Shown here: positions 1 to 11,040 of the stretch, in pieces | How the letters are laid out: each line of letters opens with the position of its first letter | Numbering within the stretch: the first letter of the stretch is position 1 | Assembly: GCF_040939455.1 (NCBI RefSeq) | Contig: NC_134106.1 | Coordinates: 86,931,001 to 86,995,000, forward strand | Reading direction: 5' to 3' | Source of the DNA: Microcebus murinus | Taxonomy: Eukaryota; Chordata; Mammalia; Primates; Cheirogaleidae | DNA length: 64,000 bases | The notes under the pieces: model-generated | Databases searched by the model: none | Told to the model about the DNA's origin: nothing | What the model saw: the letters and a program-made list of their open reading frames with translations, nothing else | Made by a program: the position numbers and the translations under genes

Positions 1-27
1 TCCCTATCGTAAGAACATCCCACAACT

Positions 28-335
28 GGACGGTCGTGGTGGCTCATGCCTGTAATCCTAGCACTCTGGGAGGCCGAGGCCCGGTGGATTACTTGAGGTC
101 AGGAGTCTGAAACCAGAGCAAGACCCTGTCTCTACTCTAAATAGAAAGAAATTAATTGGCTAATTTTTTCTATGTTATTTGACCAGGCATGGTGGCGCAT
201 GCCTGTAGTCCTAGCTACTCAGGAGGCTGAGGCAGAAGGATTGCTTGAGCCCAGGAAATTGAGGTTGCTGTGAGCTAGGCTCATGCCAGAGCACTCAGTC
301 TTGCTGTGTTGCCCAGGCTAGGTTGTCTCAAAAAA
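28..335 (+). mobile_element. Alu-like SINE, older lemur type, copy 1
   Basis: Dimeric 7SL-derived SINE ending in a short A run. It is flanked by the 11-base direct repeat ATCCCACAACT at 17-27 and 336-346, which is the target-site duplication. It is older than the other SINEs, being diverged in the linker and right arm. The same insertion with the same flanks is found at 10,725-11,040, 21,962-22,277 and 35,136-35,451, so it predates the tandem duplication. Confidence 0.9.
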
Positions 336-3300
336 ATCCCACAACTACTTCTGGGGTGTTGAGTGCTGGGGATAGCTCCTGCAAAACATAGCCACAATAA
401 CATACTGTCAAATCCCTGCATGACCTAAGCCTACTAAGGTGACTTTTCAATGATCAGGAATGTTTGGAAGGGGGAACCATGTTCCTTTGATCATTCAAGG
501 CGGACAGAATGTGCTCAACTAAGGGCTCTTGAGTCAGGACTTTGATCCACCTTGAGTGGGACGAGGCTGTCTGGCTTAAACACTGAATTCCTGGCCCCTG
601 CTGCTCTCCTCCATAAGCACTTTGTGCCCTCCTTTGGGGAGATGGAAGTGGAGAAGAGAGGGTTGCAGAGCTGCTTGGCCTCAAGAGGGCAGGGCAGGTG
701 ACTCAAAGTTGTGGTGGCAGAACTCTAGGCAGCTCATGCTCCTAGATCTGTAAGTTCTGGACTCGTCCAATGGCTCTGCCCTTTTTCTGAGCTGATCGTG
801 TGATCTTAGACTTAAGAAAGGAACATCTTTGCCGTGGGACTCTTACCTTTCAAAACCTTAGACCTACTTTTACCATCAGTACAGGCCAGGCGGTATGTGG
901 CCGGCCGGGCAGGTGCTGCAGGCTGGGGAGCTGGTCTTCTGCTCTCAGGAGGGGCCGAGGGCCAGCCCGCACTGGCAGAGATGCCACCCCCCCCAAATAG
1001 TTCCTGAATGTCCACCTGCGAACTGAGTGGGCAGCCCTTCTCCTGACTGCTTAAAGATAGATGGCATCCTGGAACTGAGAAGGGTTGGCCCCATTCCCTA
1101 CAGAGAATAAATTTGATTTTCTATAAAAACCCTTAGTGGCCTTCCCTTGACACTCATCCCTCGTAGATCTTAGAGAACATCCCACCCATGCCAGCTTATG
1201 TCTTGGTCTTAATTCCATGTTTACTTTGCCCTGACCTATAATCACATCAGATGTGATGCAGGCCACACCCATGGAGATCGTACCTGCCCCCTAATTCTTC
1301 TCTCCTGGCAACAGAACAAAGCTGTTTCATGAAGGAAGTGGTGTCTAATGTTTACATTGAACTTCTCAGACGTGTAAGACCTTAGGGACATTGGTGAAGC
1401 CTTGAATTGTTAAGATGTCCCTGAGCTATGGGGATGGGGCTCTTTCTGTACTGAGTGTCACAGGATGTTGCCAAGGAGAATAGAGCAAGGGACATGCTAT
1501 AGTGACTGGGTTGTTACAGGTTCACTTGTTGGATAGGTTATCAGATGAGAGTAACCTGGGCTTTGTCTCACTTGTGAGCCCACCACAGTAACTCAGGGAA
1601 AGAAAGCCAGGTTCCCGTCAACTCTTTTCTCTCCTCCCAAACCTTGGTGCCTAACCTGAAGTGTCCGGGTCAAGTCTGGCCTTGCACCCTCCGAAGTCGG
1701 AGGGATGCAGCCAGGGCTGTCTTGTGTCACCCCATGTGCCCAACATGCCTGCCACCTCTCTTGGGAGTCCCCTTACCATATGTTAAAGGCTTCCTGCATT
1801 TGCTGGAGAGTTCCCTGCTCTGGGACTCCTGCCCGACCACTTCCCACCTCACCTTGAACAGGAGGGCGTGTGTGTGTGTGTCAGGGGATGGCCTGCCCAG
1901 GTGTTATGGCTTCTGCTCTCAGACATCTGTGTGCTCCTTGTCAGCAGTGTTGCCACCTTGTTTGAGGGCAAGGAAAGAACGATGCCAGAGTCACCGGGTA
2001 ACAGGAGGCGTTTCTAGAGTGTAGCATGCAGGCACTGGGGAGAGGCTGCATGCAGCCGTCTGCTGCTGACCTGTCTCCAGATGACACCTCTGGGACAGTC
2101 TTGGCCTTGGAGCCACCTCGTCTGAACTGAGTCTGGGGCGTGTGTCCCAGGACACAGCGTAGTGGGGAGAGGCAGAGTCCTGGTGGGGCCCTGGTGTCCA
2201 GCAGGCTGTCTCCTGCCACATAACAGCAGGAAACCCAGGACAGCAAGTACTCAGTCATGTGCCTGGATGTGAGCTTCCAGGGTCTGGTTTGAGTTCTTGG
2301 TTTTTCAAATATTTGGGGGTACAGGAAGACTAAAGAGGGCTGGAGCTAGGTGTTTCCCATCCTCAGGTCTGTTACATTTGGTAGTTGGTGATCCTTAAGG
2401 GGAGAAGTCTGGGCATTGCAGAAGTTTGTCTTGCCTGCTGGAGGAATGAGACTTCGCTCCCATCGTCGTGAGACTAGGTGGGGTTCCTAGAAGTAAAATC
2501 ATCAGGGTTCCTAGTGGTAAGGCTTGGGTAAAACTGGAGGACAGAGGTTCTTATTTGTCAGTTTTATTTTGTCATTTGACCACTGCATCTGGACTCCTTC
2601 ATTTCCTAGAATAAGTATTTTCCCCACATTTTTGGATATATGTATGGGAGACAATTTTTAAGACAAATGTTTTCCTGCTTTGGTTACCCTTCTTTCCCCT
2701 TCAAAAGGAATTAGCTTTCTCCTTCAAAAGGAATTAGAACTGCTTTGTAAAGATGCTTCTTGATACTTTACTTTCGTTCCTTTCCCCCAACCATTCCAAT
2801 TTCTCACCACTCCTTCAGAAAGGATAACCCTTCTCTCCACACCCCCTCCCCCATCCCTGTCCTAGGCTCCCTTCCCTTCCATCATTATCTTCATTAGCTT
2901 ATGATATTTGCTGCCGAGATGTTATAACAAGGACTCATGTATATCAGCCATTTCTTGATCCATTTGAAAGGAATTGTACATTGTGTAGAAGAGAACCTGA
3001 AAAACAGGGAAAAAAGCCCTAGCCATGGATATTGTGAAACTGCTATGTCATTTTGTAATCTGTCCGTTTGTGTGTGATCCGTGCAAAAGGGCTTCTGGGG
3101 AAGGGGTAGCGGTAGGGAGGCAGGGATGGTGGAGGGGTGAGTAGGGGAGTGGGCTGGGCCCAGCACACAGACTGGCAGCTGCTCCAACCCCATCCCTCCT
3201 TACAGATGCCACCCCCCCACCACCCACCCCTAACTTGTGCTTTGCCTCCCCACCCTGGAGTAGTCCCTCTGGGTCACCAGCACTGTCTTGGCAGAGCCCA

Positions 3301-3439
3301 CTCCCTATCCTAACCTGCCCACCCTCCCTACCCCCCAGCATTAGGTTGATACTGTGGGGAAGTGCTGGGGGGTGGGAGGCAGCCGAGGAATGGGGGCAGT
3401 TCCTGAGGGCATTGAAAGCAGATAGTTTTATGAAGTATG

Positions 3440-4130
3440 ACTGTATTTGCACTTTTAACCCCTGATTGCATTAGCACATACACAATATACCCATATAACA
3501 AAAAGGCCACCCTTTTTTGGTGGCTAAACATAGCAAATCCTACTTTAGCCATCTAAGTATAAAACCGGTGGCATTCAATTCAATGTTGTGCACCCATCAC
3601 TGCTAACTTGTTCATTCCATGAATACCATTAACTGATTTCCCTCCCTGAGCCCCTGGTCACTTCTAGTCTCTAAATTTGCCTACTCTGGACATGTTATAA
3701 ATGGATCACATTTGTCCTTTCTGTCTAGCTTCTTTCACTTTGCATCATGTTCTCAGGGTTTATTGATGTCTCATGAGCAAGAACCTCATTCCTTGTGAGC
3801 TTTCTAGTGGTTATTCAGGCATCCAATCTTCAAATCTCCATCCCTTGGCATAGTGATACTCAGGTGGCAATGCCACACTTTGAAACAGTACCATGATGAA
3901 CACTGGCATGTGAATGTTTGCTTGACTTCCTGTCTTCAATTCTTGTGGGTGAACCTAACAGTGGAATTTCTGGGTTACATGGGAATTGTATGTCTAGGTT
4001 TGAGCCATTGCCAAACCAGGAACTGCTTATGGAGGTGGTTCAATCTAGATGACGTTCTCCTGGGGTCTCTTTGGGAGCATAAACCTGCTATCAGATCTAT
4101 GCTTGATGTGATGGTTATGTGACTGAAATT
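3440..4130 (-). mobile_element. L1M-type LINE-1 remnant, antisense
   Basis: The stretch around 3,570-4,010 is the reverse of the typical old L1 ORF2 end and 3' region. Recognisable parts are a 'ttgtgcacccatcactgctaac' type start, 'cactttgcatcatgttctcagg', and a 'gtggaatttctgggttacatgg' segment. The frame is decayed. Corresponding copies lie at about 14,150-14,845 and 25,400-26,105. Borders are approximate. Confidence 0.7.
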
Positions 4131-6367
4131 AAGCTTTGGGGGAAGGTCATACCTGCTTCAGTCCCTGGATAATGAAGCCCACATACCCCCAACTCCCTCA
4201 CCCGGATTCTGCACATCCATCCTGACCTCAAGGGCAACTCTGGACCATCAGGTAGTGCTTGAGAGTCAATGAACAGCTTAGATACCCTAAGGATCAGTCA
4301 GACTTGGGACAGTTTGCAAATAGATAGGAATGCTTACATAAAATCTGCCCATTGGCAAAGACTGGAGAACAGGGTGAATCTCTTCAATGATGCTTGTTAG
4401 ACTTCCTGCTGTGCACTAAACCAGTTGAGAAACCAAGAAGGTGCCCAGTTTCTCCAGAGTTCAGAGGCTTCTGGACTCCTTAAATCACTGATGCCTGTGC
4501 CGGTGATTGCTGGAACCTCCCGGGCCTTGGGGGTAGAAGACCCAAGTGAGCATGGACCTTCTGTTAGTAGAAGGCTCCAAAGGGCTTGCATCTCCCGCTC
4601 AGGTGTCCTTTCCAGTGACTAGCTGCTTAGAGGGTTTATCTTCCTCAACTGCAGAGGTCAGAGGGGCATGGACCTAAAGCAGTCCTTATAGATGGAGCTC
4701 TGCCCTTGACCACTTCTCAGGGGTGACTGACAGTCTGGATCCCAGCAAAGTGGGGAGTCACGTTCAGCTTGATCCCTCTGTCTTCCCTGGTGAGAAACAT
4801 GCCCGGACAGAGTTGTGAATCGCTGCAGTGTTTCTGACCAAGAAAACTGACAGTGACCTTGAGCAGCTACTGGTAAAGAGGTGGGATGTCCCAGACGACA
4901 GAGCTGGTGGGAAACAAGCTTGCCTCCCTTAAGGACCTTCTTGGGTTAGGAAGCTGTGTGCTCATCTGAGGACAAAGTCGCCTATGAGGATTGGCTGTGT
5001 AGAGTTGAACAAGTTCATGTGGCCTGGTGCCTCGCTCTTCGCATTGCTGGGTGTTTGCCATCAGCCCCCCACCCCCACCTCCACCCCGGAGGTGGCTTGG
5101 GTTGCAGGTCTGTTCTACATGTATTGTCCCCAGACCCCACGCTCCCCAGTCCCCACTCTGTCAGCTCTGTCCCTAGGAGTCCGCAGTGGGCGGGTCACGT
5201 CAGCAGGGATGCTCAATTCAGGGGCCCAGTTGTGGGAGCACTGAGCAGGGTCCCCCACCCAAACGGTGTGAGGAAGTGTCCAGGGAAGGCCATCTGGAGG
5301 AGAGTCCTGAATTAAAGATCGCATTTCAGGACAGATTGGGAGTTGCTCACGGGTCAGATTAGGCTGGTAAAGCACAGGCAGGGAGGTGTGTTCGAGAATG
5401 TTCCTGTGTTTCCTACCCCAGCCCCAGCCTGAGCCTGTCTCTCTGCCAGCCCCGTGCCCCTCCTCTGCACACCAGGGCTCACTCCTAGTCGAGCTTGCTG
5501 GGATAATCCACGATCTATTTATATAAACACATTTTAACTTCAGATCAGGAAATTGATGTTTTTCCTAACCAATGACATGTTTTGGAGAGCTTTCTTATAG
5601 TTAAATGCATATTCCAAAGCTTTTAGAGGTTGTAGCACTATTGTTGACAGAAGAACCCAAATGGTTCTTTGTTCTTCTTAGTCCAATGGTTCTTTTCTTG
5701 CCTTCTATCTTCTGTGACTTATGTCTGCTTCCACTTTGATTTAAGATGGCGCCATTCCTTCCCCTACATGTCTTAAACCCCAGGGGAAGCTGAGATTATG
5801 GACCTGGGGACAGTGATTGACCCGAGCCTACCCCTGAGGCAGGCTGACATTGCTGAGGCCAAATGGGTTGTAAAAGGCTGACAGAATTCTGTGTTGGTTG
5901 GTGTCTTGCTGTTGCTCCCAAGCCCTCCAGAGGTCCCAGGCCCTCCCCTCCCCTGTAACCCACCCATGGAAGAGAGAACATGGTCCTGCAGGAGAAGGCT
6001 ATTAGGCCAGAATCAGTCTGTTCCCACTGGACAGCGCCCATGCTGTGGTGGGTTTTTGTCTTTGTTTTTCTTTTCTTTTCATTTTTTTTTTTTTTATACA
6101 ATACACATGGAAAGAGACGCTGTGGTGGCTTTTAAATAATCTTAATAGACCCCTGCCCATTTAAAAACCCTTTAAAGTTCAGATTTCTTTAATCTCATAT
6201 TTTTTTCTCTGACAACCACACCACTTTAAAGTGTTGAATCTAAATGTTCTAATATAAATAAAGCAGTGAAGAACTTCCTGGTTTGAACCTCCCAGATCAG
6301 CTCAGCTTAGCTGTGCTGTGGGGGCCCAGAGCCACGCAGGCCTGAAGTCTTCCAAAAGTCACTGTCA

Positions 6368-6597
<230 letters not shown>

Positions 6598-6602
6598 CTA
6601 AA

Positions 6603-6728
6603 ATGTCAGCTACCCCTAATCAAATCGGGGTGATTAAAATGCCAGACCGGGTGCATGAAATATCAACTGATTTCATTACTGCAAGCTTCTTGAGGAAGAC
6701 TTCAGAGTGGACACCGGATGGTATTTAA
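6603..6728 (+). CDS. 41-codon ORF of unknown identity at the unit junction, copy 1
   Basis: An ATG-to-TAA frame of 41 codons starts five bases after the broken SINE and ends just before the antisense L1 tail. The predicted peptide begins MSATPNQIG and ends EWTPDGI. It has no signal peptide or membrane segment. I do not recognise the protein. Four copies exist in the window (6,603; 17,470; 28,579; 46,238) and their similarity covers essentially the ATG-to-stop interval. Copy 1 has two changes relative to copy 2 (A to V, E to K). It could be a coding exon fragment, a truncated retrocopy, or a non-coding RNA-derived segment that happens to be open. Confidence 0.35.
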   Translation: MSATPNQIGVIKMPDRVHEISTDFITASFLRKTSEWTPDGI

Positions 6729-6731
6729 CAA

Positions 6732-6895
6732 CAAATTTATTTTAGCATATTATGGGGTACAAGTGTTAAGGTTACATATATTGCCCATGTGCCCCTCCCT
6801 CCTTGAGTAAGAGCTTCAAGCGTGTCAATCCCCCACACATTGCACATGTTACCCGTTCTGGTTGCATATACCCATTCCCTCCTCCCCCGCCCAAC
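6732..6895 (-). mobile_element. 5'-truncated young L1 3' tail (antisense), copy 1
   Basis: Read on the minus strand this is a G-rich stretch, then 'gggcaatatatgtaaccttaacacttgtacccc', then 'ataatatgctaaaataaa'. That is the same 3' end as the L1 insertions at 60,049 and 15,071. It lies directly after the RBMX2 3' untranslated sequence in the same orientation, with no poly(A) between them. Copies are at about 17,599-17,760 and 28,708-28,868. Confidence 0.75.
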
Positions 6896-7069
6896 GAATT
6901 GTGGCTATGTGGCTGTTGAAACTATATGCCTCTCAATAACTCTAACATTCAAGAGATTAAAAGAATTCAGCCCCAGAGGTTTTATACACAAAAATAGGAA
7001 CAACATAACTGAATTTGACTGCATTTAAAAACAGTTCACTTCCAAATCTACTGAGCAGCTGAACAGGCT

Positions 7070-7600
7070 TCAGTGCTGCCTGTGGTCCCCGGGGTTTGAG
7101 GAGTCCCGCTCCGGGGAGTGCCAGGCCCTTTTATGCTTGTGGGACCTGTCATGGCTCCTCCTTCTATGACTACGCCCTTCCGAACGCCTGTTCCAGCCAG
7201 ATTGTGTGTCTGAGCTTTGCCCTCTGTCCCTATCCCTGTTCTTTTCTTCTCTTGCCTCCCTCCTGCTTGAGGACTTGTGGTCACGTTTGGGTTTCTCCTC
7301 TGGCTCCCTCTCCAGGTCCTGGGCTCCAACACCCCAGGTGGTCCTGGCCTCAGGGGAGGCCGAGTAGCGCTTCCAGCCCTCCTTGGACTCCAGCAAGAAC
7401 TCCGAGAGAATTCAGAAGCCACTGTGCTGCTTAGGGTCATCCTTCTCCTTTATTGCCTTGCTTCCAGGTGATGAAGAGGACGGCTGCTCAGCCTCTACTG
7501 CCCGGTCGGTCTTCTCCTTTTCTGTTTTTTGTGGGTTTGTCATCTTCAGAGCCCTCAGACAAACTCAGTGAGGGGGTACGAGCCCCACAGCCCTTCTCTC
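7070..7600 (-). pseudogene. RBMX2: RBMX2 retropseudogene, C-terminal block, unit B
   Basis: Processed copy of RBMX2, the RNA-recognition-motif protein related to yeast Snu17/Ist3 that belongs to the activated spliceosome. This block encodes the Arg/Ser/Lys-rich tail. Recognisable parts are HKSSSRREAREEKNRDRDRG, SHKHKRA and a terminal SSNPGDHRQH before the stop. The segment from the acidic 'SEGSEDD' region to the stop is collinear without introns, but the frame is broken: a stop follows the KQHSGF region and the reading frame shifts before the tail. The 3' untranslated region continues to about 6,896. The missing N-terminal part of the same copy lies at 10,229-10,445. The two are separated by TAF8 and EIF4A3 sequence. 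Confidence 0.9.
7587..7599. other. Target-site duplication of the TAF8 insertion (surviving side), unit B
   Basis: ACAGCCCTTCTCT is the RBMX2 target sequence, with the minus-strand T run of the TAF8 tail on its right. It recurs at 18,454 and 29,562, and in unit D on both sides of TAF8 (29,562-29,574 and 32,423-32,435). Here the second copy has been lost. Confidence 0.75.
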
Positions 7601-8947
7601 TTTATTTTTTTGCAGAGATATTATTATGAACTTTAATTATGAGCTTTTCAAAAGTCACACTTTTAATGCGCCTTTACTACATTTTCCCTCCAAGAATTCC
7701 CCCAAAGCTATAAAAAATAGAAATTTATAAATGTACATTGAGAATTATGCAGTTTTTACACAACAATGGGCAGGTCAATGTTTCAAGTTGTCTAACTCTT
7801 TCCCCGTGGCTGCCATCCAGAACTGGCAGCAGTACAACCTCTGAAAGTTCAGCAGCAGAAAAGGCAACCCTTTTCCCAATCTCGTGGCACTAGGGCCTGC
7901 AGCAGGTGGACCTTAGGGTTCTAACCAAGGGAACAGCGTGTTTATCCAGTGGTAACTTCCAGGTGTTTACAGGCATCTTTCTTCCTTCCAAGATCACAGG
8001 ATATCAGCCTGCCCAGCATCTTCCTTAAAAACTTCTTTTCTGGTGTGTTGAGTACATCCATTATGAAGCCATCTTTCCCCAGGACGCAGAGGTTGAGCAG
8101 ATGCAGATCTGCTTCCTGGAGAACACCTCAGCCTAGACTGGGGGCTTCTCGCAGCCCACACCCACCGCAAGGTGGGAACGTGGCCTTCCGTCCACACCGG
8201 CCTTGCGGCAAATCAGCGAACCTTTTCAGCTTTCAGAAGACAAGGCCAAACCCAGCCCTCAGAATCCCACCACACCAAATCCTTCTCCTACAGCTTAAAA
8301 ATCTACGTCTCCTTTATCAGTCACAGCATAACACAGCCAACGCCCAGGCTCTTGTCAGAGAGCCCTCTTTTCCCGGGAGGGGCAGCACTTGGAAGTTCCC
8401 AAAGCACAGGCTCCACAGAGGGACGACAAATGACTGACCACAGAGGGGACAGAGAGCACTGCCCCACATCAAACGCCGACCAGAGGATCAGCGCCACTCT
8501 GACATGTCACTGCCCTCCACATTGTTAAGAATGTGATGAGCTCGCAACTCCTGCCAGCCCTGGGTCAAAGCTGTGACGTGTGGCCTCCTGTGGCCAGCGT
8601 GTTGAGGGGGCGCAGAGTCACTTCCATCAGCTCAGCGGGGCACTTGGAGCCCAAGCGAGGAGAGAAGTAAGAATGAGGTCCTGACATGATAAATTAGTGC
8701 GACAAATTGTGAGTCAACAAAAGGGATCCCAACATCCTGAAACACACCCCGGGCAGGCAGGCAGTGTTCTTGGTATTACAGCAAGCACGGCGGCAAAGAA
8801 CCCTTCTTTCCTGCCACGTTCCCTGGTCTTCTGGGTTTCAAAGCAATCAAGTCCTATGATGATAAATGAAGTCCCCGGCTGCTGCTTCGCCCGCGGTACA
8901 TGCTCGCTGATTAAGAAGCCTCATTATTACCATGTTTCCCTCAACCC
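7600..8947 (-). pseudogene. TAF8: TAF8 retrocopy remnant (3' UTR only), unit B
   Basis: This non-coding stretch is collinear with the sequence downstream of the TAF8 stop codon in unit D (29,575-31,291). It ends in the same A-rich tail (T-rich on the plus strand). It is therefore the 3' untranslated region of the TAF8 retrocopy; the coding part is absent in this unit. About 370 bp are deleted at 7,908 relative to units C and D. The join with the EIF4A3 segment falls in the nine-base stretch CCTCAACCC at 8,939-8,947. The open frames inside this region are not conserved in frame and I do not regard them as genes. Confidence 0.8.
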
Positions 8948-9006
8948 AGGACTACAAAGTATGTGAACTACCTCCAACCCATCTGCAGCGCAGTGGGACT
9001 GTTTCT

Positions 9007-10224
9007 TCAGAGCAGATCGGCAACGTTCACAGGCATTTCATCAATCTGAGTGGAGTAGTACTGTTCTATATCTCGGAGGATGCGGATGTCGTCCGTCTTT
9101 ACAAAATTGATGGCCACACCCTTTCGACCATATCGACCTGACCTCCCAATTCTGTGTATGTACAACTCTCTGCTATTGGGCAGGTCGTAGTTAATGACGA
9201 GGGACACCTGCGGGACATCCAAGCCCCTGGCCCAGACGTCTGTGGAGATGAGCACTCGGCTGGCGCCGGCCCGGAACTCCTTCGCGATGCTCTCGCGCTC
9301 CTTCTGCGGCATGTCTCCGTGCATCGAGCACACGGTGAAGTTGGCTTCTCTCATCTTCTCTGCCAGCCAGTCAACCTTCCTCCTGGTGTTACAGAAGATG
9401 ACCGCCTGCGTGATGGTCAGTGTGTCGTAGAGATCACACAGGGTGTCAAACTTCCACTCTTCTCTTTCCACTGCCACAAAAAACTGTCTGACGCCTTCCA
9501 GAGTCAACTCATCACGTTTTAGCACGATGCGGATTGGGTCCGTCATGAACTTGGTGGTCATTTCCAGGATTTCCTGGGGCAGCGTGGCACTGATAAGGAC
9601 CACCTGTGTGGCCGGAGGCAGGTACCTGTACACGTCATAAATCTGGTCTTTGAAGCCTTTATTCAACATTTCGTCAGCCTCATCCAAAACCAACATCTTG
9701 ATAGCTCGTGTCCTTAAACTTCCTCTACGAATCATATCGAAGATGCGCCCTGGTGTGCCTGCGACGACGTGCTGTCCGTAATCCAGCCTCCTGATGTCCT
9801 CGCCCACATTGGTGCCCCCGATGCAGGCGTGGCACTGGACGTTCATGTAGTCGCCGAGAGCAAGCAGACCCTTCTGGATCTGCACGGCCAGCTCTCGCGT
9901 GGGGGCCAAGATCAGAGCCTGGGCTTCACGAACCTGAATATCCAAGCACTGAAGGACTGAAATAGTGAAGGTGGCTGTTTTACCTGTGCCAGACTGAGAC
10001 TGTGCGATGACGTCTCTCCCTTTAATTATCTGCTTGGTAGCTCGCTGTTGGATCGCTGAAGGGTTTTCAAACCCGTAGGCGTAGATGCCGCGCAGCAGGT
10101 CCTCCCGCAGGCCCATGGTGTCGAACGTGGGGGTCACGTCCACCTCCTCGCTGGTCTCGAATTCCACTGTGCTCATGTCTGCCTCTTTGAGCAGCCGCTT
10201 CCGCGCCGAGCCGGAGGTCGCCAC
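9007..10224 (-). CDS. EIF4A3: EIF4A3 retrogene, unit B (ATG changed to GTG)
   Basis: Intronless copy of eIF4A-III, the DEAD-box RNA helicase that anchors the exon junction complex on spliced mRNA in the nucleus. The frame is uninterrupted for 405 codons; the usual protein has 411, and the first six residues are absent. Q-motif [10 protein letters not shown], motif [31 protein letters not shown] and HRIGRSGR are all intact. The first codon corresponds to Met7 of the normal protein but is GTG here, because the plus strand reads CAC at 10,222-10,224. The next in-frame ATG is codon 17 (10,174-10,176), which would still leave all helicase motifs. By my recall of the human protein about 20 mostly conservative substitutions are shared with the unit C copy. 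Upstream is an RBMX2-derived leader; downstream is TAF8 3' UTR. It may be a translated retrogene starting at codon 17, or a young pseudogene. Confidence 0.8.
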   Translation of the reverse strand: MATSGSARKRLLKEADMSTVEFETSEEVDVTPTFDTMGLREDLLRGIYAYGFENPSAIQQRATKQIIKGRDVIAQSQSGTGKTATFTISVLQCLDIQVREAQALILAPTRELAVQIQKGLLALGDYMNVQCHACIGGTNVGEDIRRLDYGQHVVAGTPGRIFDMIRRGSLRTRAIKMLVLDEADEMLNKGFKDQIYDVYRYLPPATQVVLISATLPQEILEMTTKFMTDPIRIVLKRDELTLEGVRQFFVAVEREEWKFDTLCDLYDTLTITQAVIFCNTRRKVDWLAEKMREANFTVCSMHGDMPQKERESIAKEFRAGASRVLISTDVWARGLDVPQVSLVINYDLPNSRELYIHRIGRSGRYGRKGVAINFVKTDDIRILRDIEQYYSTQIDEMPVNVADLL

Positions 10225-10228
10225 CGTG

Positions 10229-10445
10229 ACAAAACACAGATGATGTCGCCTTCAGTCAATTCTTAAGGAAGCCCTCCCAGGAAGATCCAGGCGCTGTCCT
10301 TATACTCGGAGTGCCAGGACACCTTCTCTGGCTCCCCAAGCTGGACCTCTTGCTCATTCAGCTCGCTGATCAGCTTCACCTTAAAGGGTTCACCTTAGCA
10401 GGTTCCCGGTCGTCCCAACTGCTCAGCTTCCAGAGGAGGCTGCCT
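10229..10445 (-). pseudogene. RBMX2: RBMX2 retropseudogene, N-terminal block (leader of EIF4A3), unit B
   Basis: On the minus strand this encodes the start of RBMX2: KLISELNEQEVQLG, WHSEY, KDSAWIFLGGLP and [11 protein letters not shown]. The RBMX2 start codon is GTG, a four-base loss follows within the first codons, and the Tyr codon of LPYEL is a stop (TAA). It ends within the first strand of the RRM, where EIF4A3 begins. For the downstream EIF4A3 frame it acts as a leader of about 200 bases with one upstream ATG, whose short frame (about 33 codons) ends before the EIF4A3 start. The lost remainder of the RRM is partly preserved only in unit D (32,436-32,526). Confidence 0.88.
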
Positions 10446-10700
10446 TCTCTCCAGTCTTATATTCGGTTCTTGGATCACACGTAACCAATCACCTATGAGC
10501 ATGCAAGATTATCCGATTAATGGTGGGATTAGTAGGATCAGCCAATAAGCTTCTCATGTATCCAATCTGCAGTGGATTTTGCCTCAGGGCCCCCAGGCGG
10601 GGGCTTTTCCCTATCATTAGGATCAGCCATAAACTTCACAGGTATCCAATCAGTGGATTGTGGATTTTGCCTCAGGGCTCCCAGGTGTGGGGGCTTTTCC
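10446..10700 (-). promoter_or_regulatory. Promoter-like segment upstream of the retrogene block, unit B
   Basis: On the minus strand there is a TATA-like sequence at 10,456-10,463 (here GAATATAAG; TATATAAG in units C and D). It lies about 50-60 bases before the RBMX2 start. Upstream lie four inverted CCAAT boxes (ATTGG on the minus strand) near 10,483, 10,542, 10,561 and 10,641. An imperfect direct repeat of about 85 bases ('ggatcagccat/aataa...ggattttgcctcaggg...ggggcttttcc') doubles part of this stretch. The layout resembles an LTR U3 or a simple TATA/CCAAT promoter. No expression evidence is available. Confidence 0.45.
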
Positions 10701-10724
10701 CAAACTTAATAACATCCCACAACT

Positions 10725-11040
10725 GGCTCATGGTGGCTCACGCCTGTAATCCTAGCACTCTGGGAGGCCGAGGCCCGGTGGATTGCTTGAGGTCAGGAGT
10801 CTGAAACCAGCCTGAGCCAAGAGCAAGACCCTGTCTCTACTCTAAATAGAAAGAAATTAATTGGCTAATTTTTTCTATGTTATTTGGCCAGGCATGGTGG
10901 TGCATGCCTGTAGTCCTAGCTACTCGGGAGGCTGAGGCAGAAGGATTGCTTGAGCCCAGGAGATTGAGGTTGCTGTGAGCTAGGCTCATGCCACAGCACT
11001 CAGTCTTGCTGTGTTGCCCAGGCTAGGTTGTCTCAAAAAA
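10725..11040 (+). mobile_element. Alu-like SINE, older lemur type, copy 2
   Basis: Same insertion as 28-335. The left target-site duplication is at 10,714-10,724 and a one-base-altered right copy is at 11,041-11,050. Confidence 0.88.

Noticed and set aside
7048..7440. Minus-strand open frame of 130 codons overlapping the RBMX2 tail in units B, C and D
   Set aside because: It is an out-of-frame reading of the RBMX2 Arg/Ser-rich region. The sequence similarity to RBMX2 is in the other frame, and the low stop content follows from the GC-rich repeats.
7949..8437. Plus-strand frames of 160-170 codons at 7,949, 19,167 and 30,293
   Set aside because: They lie antisense in what is identified as TAF8 3' UTR and their starts and ends vary between units. 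No domain is seen.
9154..9522. 122-codon plus-strand frames opposite EIF4A3 (also 20,391-20,759)
   Set aside because: Antisense shadows of a conserved helicase frame.
10446..10700. Assignment of the promoter-like segment to a named LTR family
   Set aside because: The CCAAT boxes, TATA box and internal repeat fit an LTR U3, but no poly(A) signal, TG...CA ends or primer-binding site could be identified.
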